Shown here: positions 7,881 to 15,611 of the stretch, in pieces
How the letters are laid out: the number at the start of each line of letters is the position of its first letter
How positions within the stretch are numbered: the first letter of the stretch is position 1
Origin: Mesorhizobium carmichaelinearum
GTDB lineage: Bacteria; Pseudomonadota; Alphaproteobacteria; Rhizobiales; Rhizobiaceae
Direction of reading: 5' to 3'
Length of the DNA stretch: 64,000 nt
Assembly: GCF_900199455.1 (NCBI RefSeq)
Contig: NZ_FZQR01000010.1
Span: 62,001 to 126,000, forward strand
Notes under the pieces: generated by a model
What the model saw: only the letters and a program-made list of their open reading frames with translations
Database searches by the model: none
What the model was told of the DNA's origin: nothing
Translations under genes and position numbers: made by a program

Positions 7881-10307
7881 ATGAAATCGCATGCAAAGGT
7901 CGTGGTCATTGGCGGCGGGGTCGTCGGGTGTTCCGTGCTGTTCCATCTCGCCCGCCATGGCTGGACCGACGTGGTGCTTTTGGAGCGCGACGAGCTGACA
8001 TCAGGCTCGACCTGGCACGCGGCGGGCGGCATGCACACGATCAATGGCGACCCCAACGTCGCCAAGCTGCAGAAATACACGATCAGCCTCTACAAGGAGA
8101 TCGAGGAGCTGTCGGGACAGGCGACCGGGGTGCACCTGACCGGCGGCGTGCTGCTTGCCGCGACCGAGGCGCGGCTGGACTGGCTGCGCGGCGTCGTCGC
8201 CAAGGGCCGCTATCTCGGCATCGACCTGGAAGTGATCTCGCCGAGAGAGGCGGCCGAGCTGATGCCGCTGCTCGATCCCAAGCAGTTCGTCGGCGCCGTC
8301 AGGAACAAGGAGGATGGCCATCTCGATCCGTCGGGCGTCACCCATGCCTATGCCAAGGCGGCGCGGAAGCTTGGAGCGGAGGTGGAGCGCTTCACCAAGG
8401 TCGAGGACATCGTGCGGCGTCCCGACGGGCTGTGGCGCGTCATCACCAACAAGGGCGAGGTGGTGGCCGAGCATATCGTCAATGCCGGCGGCCTGTGGGC
8501 GCGCGAGGTCGGCCGCATGGTTGGCCTCGAGCTGCCGGTGCTGGCCATGGAGCACATGTATCTGATCACCGAGGACATGCCGGAGGTCGCCGCCTGGAAC
8601 GCCAAAACCGGCACCGAGATCATGCACGCGGTCGATTTCGACGGCGAACTTTACCTGCGCCAGGAGCGCGGCGGCATGCTGATGGGCACCTACGAGAAGG
8701 CCAACAAGCCATGGTCCGAGTACCAGACACCATGGAATTTCGGCCATGAATTGCTGGCGCCGGACATCGACCGCATTGCGCCGTCGCTCGAAGTCGGCTT
8801 CCGCCACTTCCCGGCCTTCCAGCACACCGGCATCAAGCAGATCATCAACGGGCCGTTCACCTTCGCGCCGGACGGCAATCCGCTGGTCGGGCCGGTGCGC
8901 GGCCTTCCCGGCTTCTGGGTCGCCTGCGGCGTCATGGCCGGCTTTTCGCAGGGCGGCGGGGTTGGTCTCGCACTGTCCAACTGGATGATCGAGGGCGATC
9001 CCGGCGCCGACATCTGGGCGATGGACGTGGCGCGCTACGGCGACTGGGCGACGATGGCCTACACCAACGCCAAGGTGCGTGAGAACTATTCCAGGCGGTT
9101 TTCGATCCGCTTCCCCAACGAGGAACTGCCGGCCGGACGGCCGCTGAAGACGACGCCGGTCTACGATCTTCTGTCGGCCAAAGGCGCGCAGTTTGGCGTC
9201 GCCTACGGGCTGGAAGTGCCGCTCTGGTATGCGCCGGAAGGCATCAAGGACGAGTTCTCCTGGCGGCGTTCCAGCGATTTCACCCATGTCGCTGGGGAGG
9301 TCGCGACGGTTCGCGACGGCGTCGGCCTGGCGGAGATTTCGAGCTTCGCCAAATACAAGGTGACGGGCGAGGGGGCGGCTGCCTGGCTCGACCGCATGCT
9401 CGCCTGCAAATTGCCGAAGCCCGGCCGCATGACGCTGGCGCCGATGCTGAAAGACGACGGCAGACTGATCGGCGATTTCACGCTGGCCAATCTCGGCTTA
9501 GACGGCTGGTTCCTCGCCGGCTCTGGCATTGCCGAGCAATATCACATGCGCTGGTTCGAGGCGCATCTGCCAGGCGACGGCTCGGTTCACATCGAGGCGC
9601 TGGGCGCGAAACTCACCGGCCTTGCGATTGCCGGGCCGAAGGCGCGGGAAGTGTTGGCCAAGGTCAGCCGCGCTGATGTTTCGAACGCGGCGTTTCCGTT
9701 CATGGCGGTGGCCAGGATGGATATCGGCATGGCGCCATGCCTGGTCGGCCGCGTCAGCTACACCGGCGATCTCGGCTATGAGATCTGGGTGGCGCCGGAA
9801 TATCAGCGCGCGGTGCTCCATGCGCTGATGGCGGCGGGCGCGGAATTCGGCATCGGCCTGTTCGGCTCGCGGGCGCTCAATGCGCTCAGGCTGGAAAAGA
9901 ATTACGGCTCATGGGGGCGCGAATACCGGCCGATCTATGGGCCGCTCGAAGCCGGGCTCGACCGCTTCGTCGCCTATGGCAAGGAGGCCGATTTCATCGG
10001 CAAGGCGGCAGCGCTGGCCGAGCGCAAGCAAGGCGGCAAACTGCGACTGCGCGCCTTCATCGTCGAGACGCAAGATGCCGATGTCATTGGCGACGAGCCG
10101 ATCTGGTTCGGCGGCGCGGTGCGCGGGTGGGTGACGTCGGGCGGCTATGCCCATCACTCGAAAAAGTCGGTCGCCGTCGGTTATGTGCCGAAGGAGATCG
10201 CCGACGAGAGCGACGGCTTCGAAATCGAGTTGCTGGGCAAGCGCCATGCGGCGCGCATCCAGGCAGCGCCGCTGTTCGATGCGAATTTCGAGCGGATGCG
10301 GGGGTGA
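7881..10307 (+). CDS. FAD-dependent oxidoreductase, dimethylglycine/sarcosine dehydrogenase-like with GcvT domain
   Basis: 808 residues with two parts. Residues 1-~390 are a DAO-type FAD domain with the nucleotide motif VVVIGGGVVGCS at the start and the segment TSGSTWHAAGG, where DMGDH-family enzymes bind FAD covalently through His. Residues ~430-808 are a GcvT-like tetrahydrofolate-binding aminomethyltransferase domain. Such enzymes oxidise N-methyl groups of dimethylglycine or sarcosine and pass the one-carbon unit to folate. The exact substrate is inferred. The last 514 bases (from 9794) are repeated at 12109-12622. The ATG at 7881 begins directly at the FAD domain. Confidence 0.9.
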   Translation: MKSHAKVVVIGGGVVGCSVLFHLARHGWTDVVLLERDELTSGSTWHAAGGMHTINGDPNVAKLQKYTISLYKEIEELSGQATGVHLTGGVLLAATEARLDWLRGVVAKGRYLGIDLEVISPREAAELMPLLDPKQFVGAVRNKEDGHLDPSGVTHAYAKAARKLGAEVERFTKVEDIVRRPDGLWRVITNKGEVVAEHIVNAGGLWAREVGRMVGLELPVLAMEHMYLITEDMPEVAAWNAKTGTEIMHAVDFDGELYLRQERGGMLMGTYEKANKPWSEYQTPWNFGHELLAPDIDRIAPSLEVGFRHFPAFQHTGIKQIINGPFTFAPDGNPLVGPVRGLPGFWVACGVMAGFSQGGGVGLALSNWMIEGDPGADIWAMDVARYGDWATMAYTNAKVRENYSRRFSIRFPNEELPAGRPLKTTPVYDLLSAKGAQFGVAYGLEVPLWYAPEGIKDEFSWRRSSDFTHVAGEVATVRDGVGLAEISSFAKYKVTGEGAAAWLDRMLACKLPKPGRMTLAPMLKDDGRLIGDFTLANLGLDGWFLAGSGIAEQYHMRWFEAHLPGDGSVHIEALGAKLTGLAIAGPKAREVLAKVSRADVSNAAFPFMAVARMDIGMAPCLVGRVSYTGDLGYEIWVAPEYQRAVLHALMAAGAEFGIGLFGSRALNALRLEKNYGSWGREYRPIYGPLEAGLDRFVAYGKEADFIGKAAALAERKQGGKLRLRAFIVETQDADVIGDEPIWFGGAVRGWVTSGGYAHHSKKSVAVGYVPKEIADESDGFEIELLGKRHAARIQAAPLFDANFERMRG
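9794..10307 (+). repeat. Direct repeat copy 1: 3' end of the flavoprotein gene
   Basis: This segment aligns without gaps to 12109-12622 (constant offset 2315). By eye I count about 37 mismatches in 514 bases (~93% identity), mostly silent in the shared frame. Upstream of 9794 and downstream of the stop codon the two copies no longer match. This copy is in frame with the full-length gene. Confidence 0.95.
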
Positions 10308-10356
10308 GCGCGTCCCATCATGCGTCAGGCGCTGCAGCGGTCGTGTAGTTGCGGTA

Positions 10357-11001
10357 TTACGTCGTGGGTAGCTCACCGCTGGAGCTTCGCTGGTCAAAGT
10401 CAGAGCTCAGCAGTCCATCGAAAAGTTGAATGCTCCAAGCTCGGCGCTCACTCAGCAGGGCCTCATACCGCTGGCACTTCCAAGAGATAAGATCGCGACA
10501 CATCTCGTCGAGCGAAAGAGCGTCTCTTAAGCCAAACTCCTCGATGGCGCTCATGCGGCCAGAAGGCGACACCGCGCCCCAGATGAGAATTGCGCCAGCG
10601 GTCAGCATCTTCTTTTTGCGAACCCATACCTGGAGGTCTTCCGATGGCCGAGCTGATCGCAAGAAAACTTCGAAGGCCGGCTTTTTGTGATGTTTAAGCT
10701 GCTCAGCGTTCATCAGAATGAAGTATCGGAAGCTTTGGTATTCGATCTCGCACTTCATCTCGGCAACGTATAGCGCACCGGTCTTCCGGTCTCGCAGGGT
10801 GAAGTCCAGCGTGTAGCCCCGGTCGGCCATGCTAGTTTTTACCGTGGGGCGACCGATGTCTTGGTAAGGCGATCGCTCGTCACAACACCAAAGCGAGACA
10901 ATCCTCTCGGAGAATATGCCGAACATTCGCGACAGAAACTTCGCTCGGTCAGCTTCCGCCCGGCTGTCGGGCTTGAAGATCGCGCTCAGAAGCTGGCTCA
11001 T
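10357..11001 (-). CDS. Putative PD-(D/E)XK-like nuclease
   Basis: 214 residues when started at the ATG at 11001 (a longer frame reaches 11052). I do not recognise a named family. A possible nuclease core is visible: Asp66 in YTLDFTL, then after a short hairpin Glu81-x-Lys83 in YVAEMKCEIE, the D-x(n)-ExK pattern of PD-(D/E)XK enzymes. The rest is predicted mixed alpha/beta with a basic stretch VRKKK near residue 130. Codon use and base composition are unlike the flanking genes. It is divergent from the other nuclease-like gene at 11499, with about 500 bases between them. A defence or DNA-processing role is a guess from motif and context. Confidence 0.6.
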   Translation of the reverse strand: MSQLLSAIFKPDSRAEADRAKFLSRMFGIFSERIVSLWCCDERSPYQDIGRPTVKTSMADRGYTLDFTLRDRKTGALYVAEMKCEIEYQSFRYFILMNAEQLKHHKKPAFEVFLRSARPSEDLQVWVRKKKMLTAGAILIWGAVSPSGRMSAIEEFGLRDALSLDEMCRDLISWKCQRYEALLSERRAWSIQLFDGLLSSDFDQRSSSGELPTT

Positions 11002-11498
11002 GAATGCAATGCCGATCAACAGGTTTCTGACTAAAGCGAAGCAAGCCACCATTCTGTGCCCTGCTCAAGTTCTTAGTGACGGCCGCTCACAGGAAACCGT
11101 CTCCAGCATAATCGTAGTAACAATCGGCGAGCCCAACGTAAGTCGTAATCCATCGAGGATCGGGGTTAAGCGAACTACGGCTTTTGGCAGAAGCATGGCC
11201 TGCCGAGCAGCCCGGGCCCGCGAGACGCCAGCGCATCGCCTGGTAGTGCTTATTTCGCCAGCCGTTCAACCGGGCTCAATGATCTCCTTGGCCAATGCCT
11301 CGCCCTCATGGATTGGTTCGGGCCTGTAAGGAACGAACACCGTTTCTTCGCTGGGTAAGACACCAGGCAAATATGTTTGCTCGCTCGCCATTCGGATCAG
11401 GCGAAGAGCCTGCCACGCGTTGCCGAGCGGATCGATGCCGATTCCGTCCATGCAGGCATTCCATTTCGTTTCATGCTCGATTTTGGTAGGAGTTTGAG
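11002..11498. other. Divergent intergenic region between the two nuclease-like genes
   Basis: About 500 bases of lower GC content. It should hold promoters for both genes; I could not place a convincing -35/-10 pair. A clear ribosome site GGTAGGAG (11487-11494) serves the right-hand gene. A weak minus-strand frame occupies 11266-11451 (separate entry). No tRNA, palindrome or recombinase remnant was recognised. Confidence 0.5.
11266..11451 (-). CDS. Possible small protein in the insert
   Basis: A 61-residue frame starting at the ATG at 11451 and ending with TGA at 11266-11268. It has a plausible protein-like composition (acidic C-terminal part EGEALAKEIIEPG), but no strong ribosome site and no family resemblance. 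The same frame is open upstream to 11631, across the start of the opposite-strand gene. It may be a remnant of a larger gene or chance. Confidence 0.22.
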   Translation of the reverse strand: MDGIGIDPLGNAWQALRLIRMASEQTYLPGVLPSEETVFVPYRPEPIHEGEALAKEIIEPG

Positions 11499-12074
11499 AT
11501 GAACCAAGACGGAAGCAACGGACTGTCGTCTCGTAAGCCTTACGCGCAGTACGCTGCGTGGGCGCTCGCAAATCCAGGCGCGACAATCGAGGATATGCGA
11601 GCAGCGTTTCCACATATCGCGGCGTCAACAATTACTACGCAGTTTCGACTGACATGCCTCTATATCGCTGACCCTGAACGTTCCACGAGGCAGAAGCGCA
11701 GTGTAACGCTGGGTGATCTCGGCGAGGCACGTGCTGTCGCAATGCTTGAAGCGCAGGGCTGGACAGTTGATCACGTCAATGAGCGCAAGCGCAATGTTCC
11801 TGTTCTCGATCTAATCGCACGGAAGGATGGACGTGTCATTGAGGTGCAGGTGAAAGCGTCGGCCAGATCATGCGCGCCACTGACGCAGAAGAACGCTCTG
11901 CCGCATCTGTGGTTCATCGTGATCGACTACCGCAAAGGCGAACCGCGTGACTACGTGTTGCCGGGGACCGCCCTTGTCGAGCCTATCTACTATCGATCAC
12001 CTTGCGGCAAAGCCGGACGTATCAGATTGAAAGAACTCGCGGCTTTCGAAAACAACGGTATATCGCTCGCTTGA
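11499..12074 (+). CDS. HTH plus PD-(D/E)XK endonuclease-like protein
   Basis: 191 residues. The N-terminal third (about 13-55) looks like a helix-turn-helix (ANPGATIEDMRAAFPHI followed by AASTITTQFR). Residues ~70-125 resemble the Hjc/PDDEXK_5-type nuclease core: Glu76 in GDLGEARA, Asp104 in PVLDLIARKDG, and VIEVQVKAS with Gln117-x-Lys119 in place of the usual Glu-x-Lys. A ribosome site GGTAGGAG lies 4 bases before the ATG. It is in the lower-GC insert and divergent from the other nuclease-like gene. It might recognise DNA through its HTH and cut it, as restriction, repair or mobile-element proteins do; the precise role is unknown. Confidence 0.7.
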   Translation: MNQDGSNGLSSRKPYAQYAAWALANPGATIEDMRAAFPHIAASTITTQFRLTCLYIADPERSTRQKRSVTLGDLGEARAVAMLEAQGWTVDHVNERKRNVPVLDLIARKDGRVIEVQVKASARSCAPLTQKNALPHLWFIVIDYRKGEPRDYVLPGTALVEPIYYRSPCGKAGRIRLKELAAFENNGISLA

Positions 12075-12108
12075 ATTGCGCCGAATAACTGCCTTTGACG
12101 ATCAGGAT

Positions 12109-12622
12109 GCCGGAGTATCAGCGCGCCGCCTTCCAGGCCGTGATGGCGGCGGGCGCGGAATTCGGCATCGGCCTGTTCGGCTCGCGGGCGCTCAATGCGC
12201 TCAGGCTGGAGAAGAATTACGGCTCATGGGGGCGCGAATACCGGCCGATCTATGGGCCGCTCGAAGCCGGGCTCGACCGCTTCGTCGCCTATGGCAAGGA
12301 GGCCGATTTCATAGGCAAGGCGGCAGCGCTCAGCGAGCGCAAGCAAGGCGGCAAATTGCGGCTGCGAGCCTTCATTGTCGACGCCAGCGACGCCGATGTC
12401 ATCGGCGACGAGCCGATCTGGTTCGGCGGTGCGGTGCGCGGCTGGGTGACGTCGGGCGGTTATGCCCATCATTCGAAAAAGTCGGTCGCCGTCGGTTATG
12501 TGCCGAAGGAGATCGCCGAGGAGAGTGACGGCTTCGAAATCGAGTTGCTGGGCAAGCGCCACGCGGCGCGCATTCAAGCGGCGCCGCTGTTCGATGCGAA
12601 TTTCGAACGGATGCGGGGTTGA
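12109..12622 (+). pseudogene. Second, truncated copy of the flavoprotein 3' end (direct repeat copy 2)
   Basis: This encodes the last ~171 residues of the GcvT domain, with changes such as ERMRG kept and VETQDAD replaced by VDASDAD. It begins abruptly at the insert boundary; an ATG at 12107 and a TTG at 12095 would allow a short in-frame protein, but no ribosome site supports translation. It is gaplessly aligned to 9794-10307 at ~93% identity. It is probably the original 3' end of the resident gene, cut off when the insert and a new 3' end arrived. Confidence 0.85.
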
Positions 12623-12644
12623 GGGCTCACCCCCGCATGGAGCA

Positions 12645-13037
12645 TCAGGCCTTGCTGCGGTTGTCCAGCGCGAAGGCGCCGGCGCCGGCGAAGACCAGAT
12701 AGAGGAAGATGAAGCAGAAGGAGATCGCCGCGTCGCCGCCATTGTTGGCCGGGAAGAAGTCGCGCGGGTAGTGCGCCATAAAATAGGCGATCGCCATTTC
12801 ACCGGCCAGGAGGAACGCGACCGGGCGGGTGAACAGGCCAAGCGCCAGCAGAATGCCGCCGGCGAATTCGAGGATGGCGGCGGTCGTCGTCAACCCGGTG
12901 AGGGCGTGAGGATCGGCGCTGATGGGGAAATTGAACAGTTTCTGACTGCCGTGCTCGATAAACTGCAGCGCGGTCATGATGCGCAGCACGCCGAGCGCCT
13001 GCGGTCGGTATCGGGAGAGGCCTTCGAAAAGCTTCAT
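12645..13037 (-). CDS. DoxX family membrane protein
   Basis: 130 residues with four predicted membrane helices. The N-terminal motif RIMTALQFIEHGSQKLFNFP and the segment GILLALGLFTRPVAFLLAGEMA are typical of DoxX proteins. Members of this family are inner-membrane proteins, some of them linked to thiosulfate oxidation or redox stress; the function here is not known. It converges on the truncated flavoprotein copy and is divergent from the exported protein at 13240. Confidence 0.85.
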   Translation of the reverse strand: MKLFEGLSRYRPQALGVLRIMTALQFIEHGSQKLFNFPISADPHALTGLTTTAAILEFAGGILLALGLFTRPVAFLLAGEMAIAYFMAHYPRDFFPANNGGDAAISFCFIFLYLVFAGAGAFALDNRSKA

Positions 13038-13177
13038 CTAAAACTCCATTTTCACCCTCCCGATCCGGCCATAGATTGTTGCCCGGCGATGGACCATTCA
13101 CTTCCCATGGCGCGTCATCAACAATCGGTGATTGGAAATGTTCACCGGTATGCCCTTTGATATTGTTCTCGTTTGGG

Positions 13178-13206
13178 TTGCATTTATAACGCTATGGTTG
13201 TATTAG
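13178..13206 (+). promoter_or_regulatory. Candidate promoter of the exported protein gene
   Basis: TTGCAT at 13178-13183 and TATTAG at 13201-13206 are separated by 17 bases, 34 bases before the ATG at 13240. Both boxes are only moderate matches to the vegetative consensus. Confidence 0.35.
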
Positions 13207-13239
13207 TACGGACACTCTGAACATGTGGATTCCCTTGCC

Positions 13240-13728
13240 ATGAAAAAAGTTATCATCAGCCTATTCGCACTCCTTGCATGCACCAGCTTCGCCATGGCGG
13301 AGGACGCCGGCTGCGAGGCCTTCAAATGGCCGGTGACGCGGGAACAGGCGCTGTTTGCCGCGGCGCCCGCCACGCCGGCTGGAGCGGAGCTGGCGGTGGG
13401 CGCTGCCGCGGATTTGGCACTGGTCCCGGCGGAGAAAGCCGGCTTTACGCTGCCGCCCGAGCGCGCGCCGGCGGAGGGCACGTTCGGTGCCGTCGCCAGC
13501 GTGGAGGTGCCGGCTGAGGGGGCGATTCAGATCAGCCTGTCGGGCGAGGCCTGGATCGATGTCATCCAGGACGGCAAGGCCGTGAAATCGGCCGGCTATA
13601 GCGGCGTGAAAACCTGCCCCGGCATCCGCAAGAGCGTGCGTTTCAAGCTTGCGGCCGGCCCGGCCACCGTCCAGTTCAGTGGCGCGAAAAAGGCCGAACT
13701 GAAGGTCGCGGTGCTGACGCCGGAATAA
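13240..13728 (+). CDS. Exported protein of unknown function
   Basis: 162 residues from the ATG at 13240 (an upstream in-frame GTG at 13225 is less likely). MKKVIISLFALLACTSFAMA is a classic signal peptide, so the mature protein should be periplasmic. The remainder is Ala/Pro/Glu-rich with beta-type segments (EGAIQISLSGEAWIDVIQDG) and two cysteines that could form a disulfide. I recognise no named domain, although similar short periplasmic proteins are common in rhizobia. It seems monocistronic. Confidence 0.75.
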   Translation: MKKVIISLFALLACTSFAMAEDAGCEAFKWPVTREQALFAAAPATPAGAELAVGAAADLALVPAEKAGFTLPPERAPAEGTFGAVASVEVPAEGAIQISLSGEAWIDVIQDGKAVKSAGYSGVKTCPGIRKSVRFKLAAGPATVQFSGAKKAELKVAVLTPE

Positions 13729-13810
13729 GTCGGCCAGGCAGAGGCATGCGGCCTTTCACCCGGGGGTGTGATGAAAGGCCGTCGCCTCGTGCCAGCGGTG
13801 TCTGTTGCCG

Positions 13811-14587
13811 TCAGCGCACCAGCGCCATCAGCGCGAAATGCGCGCCTTGCGGATCCTGGCATTGCACGATCCAGCTGCCGCCGGGCACCTCCATCGGCCC
13901 CATCAGGATCTTGCCGCCATTGTCGGTGACGCGTTTTGCCGCCGCGTCGATGCCGGTGACGTTGAAATAGAACTGCCAGACCGGGACGGGGATTTGCGCC
14001 GGCTTGTTCATGATGCCGCCGCCGGATTCGGGGCCGGCCGTGAAAGTCTGGTAGGTGCCCATCGGACCCATGTCGAAATCGCCGGCATTGGCCCAGCCGA
14101 ACTGGCCGGAATAGAAATCGAACGCGGCCTTCCAATCGCTGGTGTAGAGCTCGTGCCAGCCGATATGGCCAGGCGTGCTGGCCGGCACAACGGGCTGGTC
14201 GGGGCCGTTGGGCTGCAGGAACATGAAGGTCGCGCCTTGCGGATCGGCGACGACGGCAAAGCGGCCGACGCCGGGGATGTCGTCGGGCTCGCGGTGCACA
14301 GCGCCGCCAGCAGCCTTCAGTGCCTTGGTCGAGGCATCAACATCTTTGGTGTGGATATAGCCGAGCCAGGCAGGCGGCATGCCCATCTTGGCGGCATCCT
14401 CGGGCATCGTCATCAGGCCGCCGACGCCGCGCTCGCCGACATTCATGACGATGTAGCGCGGCATGCCGGGGGCTTTGTCGAAAGGCTGCGCCGTCCAGCC
14501 GACAACCTTGGTATAAAAGGCCTCGGCGGCGTCGAGGTCTGTTGTCATCAGCTCGTACCAGAAGAAAGGCATCGGGGATTTTGGCAT
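13811..14587 (-). CDS. VOC family protein with two glyoxalase-like domains
   Basis: 258 residues. Two tandem vicinal-oxygen-chelate modules are visible: residues ~5-125 (FFWYELMTTDLDAAEAFYTKVVGW ... FAVVADPQGATFMFLQP) and ~135-255 (GHIGWHELYTSDWKAAFDFYSGQFGW ... IVQCQDPQGAHFALM). Such proteins act as metal-dependent lyases, dioxygenases or resistance proteins; the substrate cannot be told. The ATG at 14587 was chosen because GGTGAGGAG lies just upstream; a longer frame reaches 14602. Confidence 0.88.
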   Translation of the reverse strand: MPKSPMPFFWYELMTTDLDAAEAFYTKVVGWTAQPFDKAPGMPRYIVMNVGERGVGGLMTMPEDAAKMGMPPAWLGYIHTKDVDASTKALKAAGGAVHREPDDIPGVGRFAVVADPQGATFMFLQPNGPDQPVVPASTPGHIGWHELYTSDWKAAFDFYSGQFGWANAGDFDMGPMGTYQTFTAGPESGGGIMNKPAQIPVPVWQFYFNVTGIDAAAKRVTDNGGKILMGPMEVPGGSWIVQCQDPQGAHFALMALVR

Positions 14588-14752
14588 GGTCGGTCTCCTC
14601 ACCGTTCAGCATTGATCGTCGTCCGATCCACCGCAGGACGATCCTGGCGGCGGAAATCCGACAACCACCCGCACAATAATGTCTGCCCATGACATGCGTT
14701 CCCCGGTTGCGCGCCCCGCGGTTTTCGATTTCTGTACGGCAGGGGGTTGTTC

Positions 14753-15490
14753 ATGCGCCTTATGTCGCTCACGCCAGAGCTTGTCGCACTGTGTCACAGG
14801 GAAGAGGCCGATCCCGGTCCGGACCCAAGCTGGACCGAGTTGAAGGACGGGGATTTCCAGAGCCTTGCCTTGCGGCTTTCCGGCGAAGCGGATGAGGGGC
14901 CTCTCTGGGTGTTCGCCTATGGCTCGCTGATCTGGAAGCCGGAATTCGAATCGGTCGAGCAGCGGCTCGCCACGGCCTTCGGCTGGCATCGCTCCTTCTG
15001 CCTCGACATGGTGCGTTGGCGCGGCAGCGCCGCGCAGCCGGGGCTGATGATGGCGCTCGAGCGCGGCGGACGCTGCAATGGGGTGATCTACCGCTTGCCG
15101 GAGGGCGAAAAGCCGGCCCAGATCGAAAGGCTTCTGCGGCGTGAGATCAGCGACCATGAGAGCGTCAGCTCGGTCCGGTGGCTGCCGGTGCATACGGCGC
15201 AAGGCGGGCTACGGGCGCTCGGTTTCTGGGTTGGCGTCAAGGGGCGAGGAACGTCACTCGGCCAGCCGCTGGACAAGGTGGCAAGCGTGTTGGCCAGAGC
15301 CTGCGGCCATATCGGGTCCGGCGCGGAATATCTCTACAACACGGTCAGCCACCTCGAAGCGTTCGGCATCCACGACCGCAATCTGTGGCGGCTGCAGCAA
15401 CTGGTGGCGGACGAGGTCCGGGCACTCCATGGCCGGCCGGTCGGCGAGGACCACCATCCAGTCCGACAAGAGCAGCCGTCCACAGCATAA
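14753..15490 (+). CDS. Gamma-glutamylcyclotransferase, ChaC-like
   Basis: 245 residues. The characteristic N-terminal WVFAYGSLIWKPEFE motif (about residue 53) is the substrate-binding YGSL loop of ChaC-type enzymes, which split glutathione into 5-oxoproline and Cys-Gly. Further family segments are GWHRSFCLDMVRWRGS, GVIYRLPEG and YLYNTVSHLEAFGIHDRNLW. It is a cytosolic enzyme of glutathione turnover. The ATG at 14753 has AGGGGG six bases upstream. It is divergent from the VOC gene and ends about 120 bases before preT. Confidence 0.9.
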   Translation: MRLMSLTPELVALCHREEADPGPDPSWTELKDGDFQSLALRLSGEADEGPLWVFAYGSLIWKPEFESVEQRLATAFGWHRSFCLDMVRWRGSAAQPGLMMALERGGRCNGVIYRLPEGEKPAQIERLLRREISDHESVSSVRWLPVHTAQGGLRALGFWVGVKGRGTSLGQPLDKVASVLARACGHIGSGAEYLYNTVSHLEAFGIHDRNLWRLQQLVADEVRALHGRPVGEDHHPVRQEQPSTA

Positions 15491-15545
15491 CATGAGTGAA
15501 AAAATCATGTTTTTATCGAACCTTTTCAGCGGCTTGCGCTGAAAA

Positions 15546-15561
15546 TTGACCAATTGATAAA
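15546..15561 (+). promoter_or_regulatory. Candidate RutR operator upstream of preT
   Basis: TTGACCAATTGATAAA matches the E. coli RutR consensus TTGACCAnnTGGTCAA at 12 of 14 defined positions, with the left half exact. It lies 50 bases before the preT start and overlaps a possible -35 box (TTGATA at 15554-15559). A RutR-like repressor is encoded 9 kb away at 24685-25320, and a second match precedes the aminotransferase gene at 25548. Confidence 0.55.
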
Positions 15562-15611
15562 AAAATAAAACGTGCTAGCCTTCCCCAAAACGAAAACATG
15601 GGGAACTGACA

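Larger units (their letters stand above)
10308..12108. mobile_element. Lower-GC 1.8 kb insert between duplicated gene ends, carrying two nuclease-like genes
   Basis: The segment between the two copies of the flavoprotein 3' end is visibly less GC-rich than its surroundings and holds two divergent genes, both with PD-(D/E)XK-like motifs. No integrase or transposase is present. The DoxX gene after the second copy shows ordinary composition, so the second copy probably marks the original continuation of the chromosome. The pattern suggests acquisition by homologous recombination, or by an element that brings its own version of the target gene's 3' end. Exact boundaries are inferred from where the repeat ends. 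Confidence 0.7.

Noticed and set aside
11087..11269. Minus-strand frame of 60 codons starting at TTG
   Set aside because: Rare start codon, no ribosome site, no protein-like pattern.
9794..12622. Insertion-sequence transposon as cause of the duplicated gene end
   Set aside because: No transposase, terminal inverted repeats or short target duplication were found; 514-base diverged repeats point to recombination instead.
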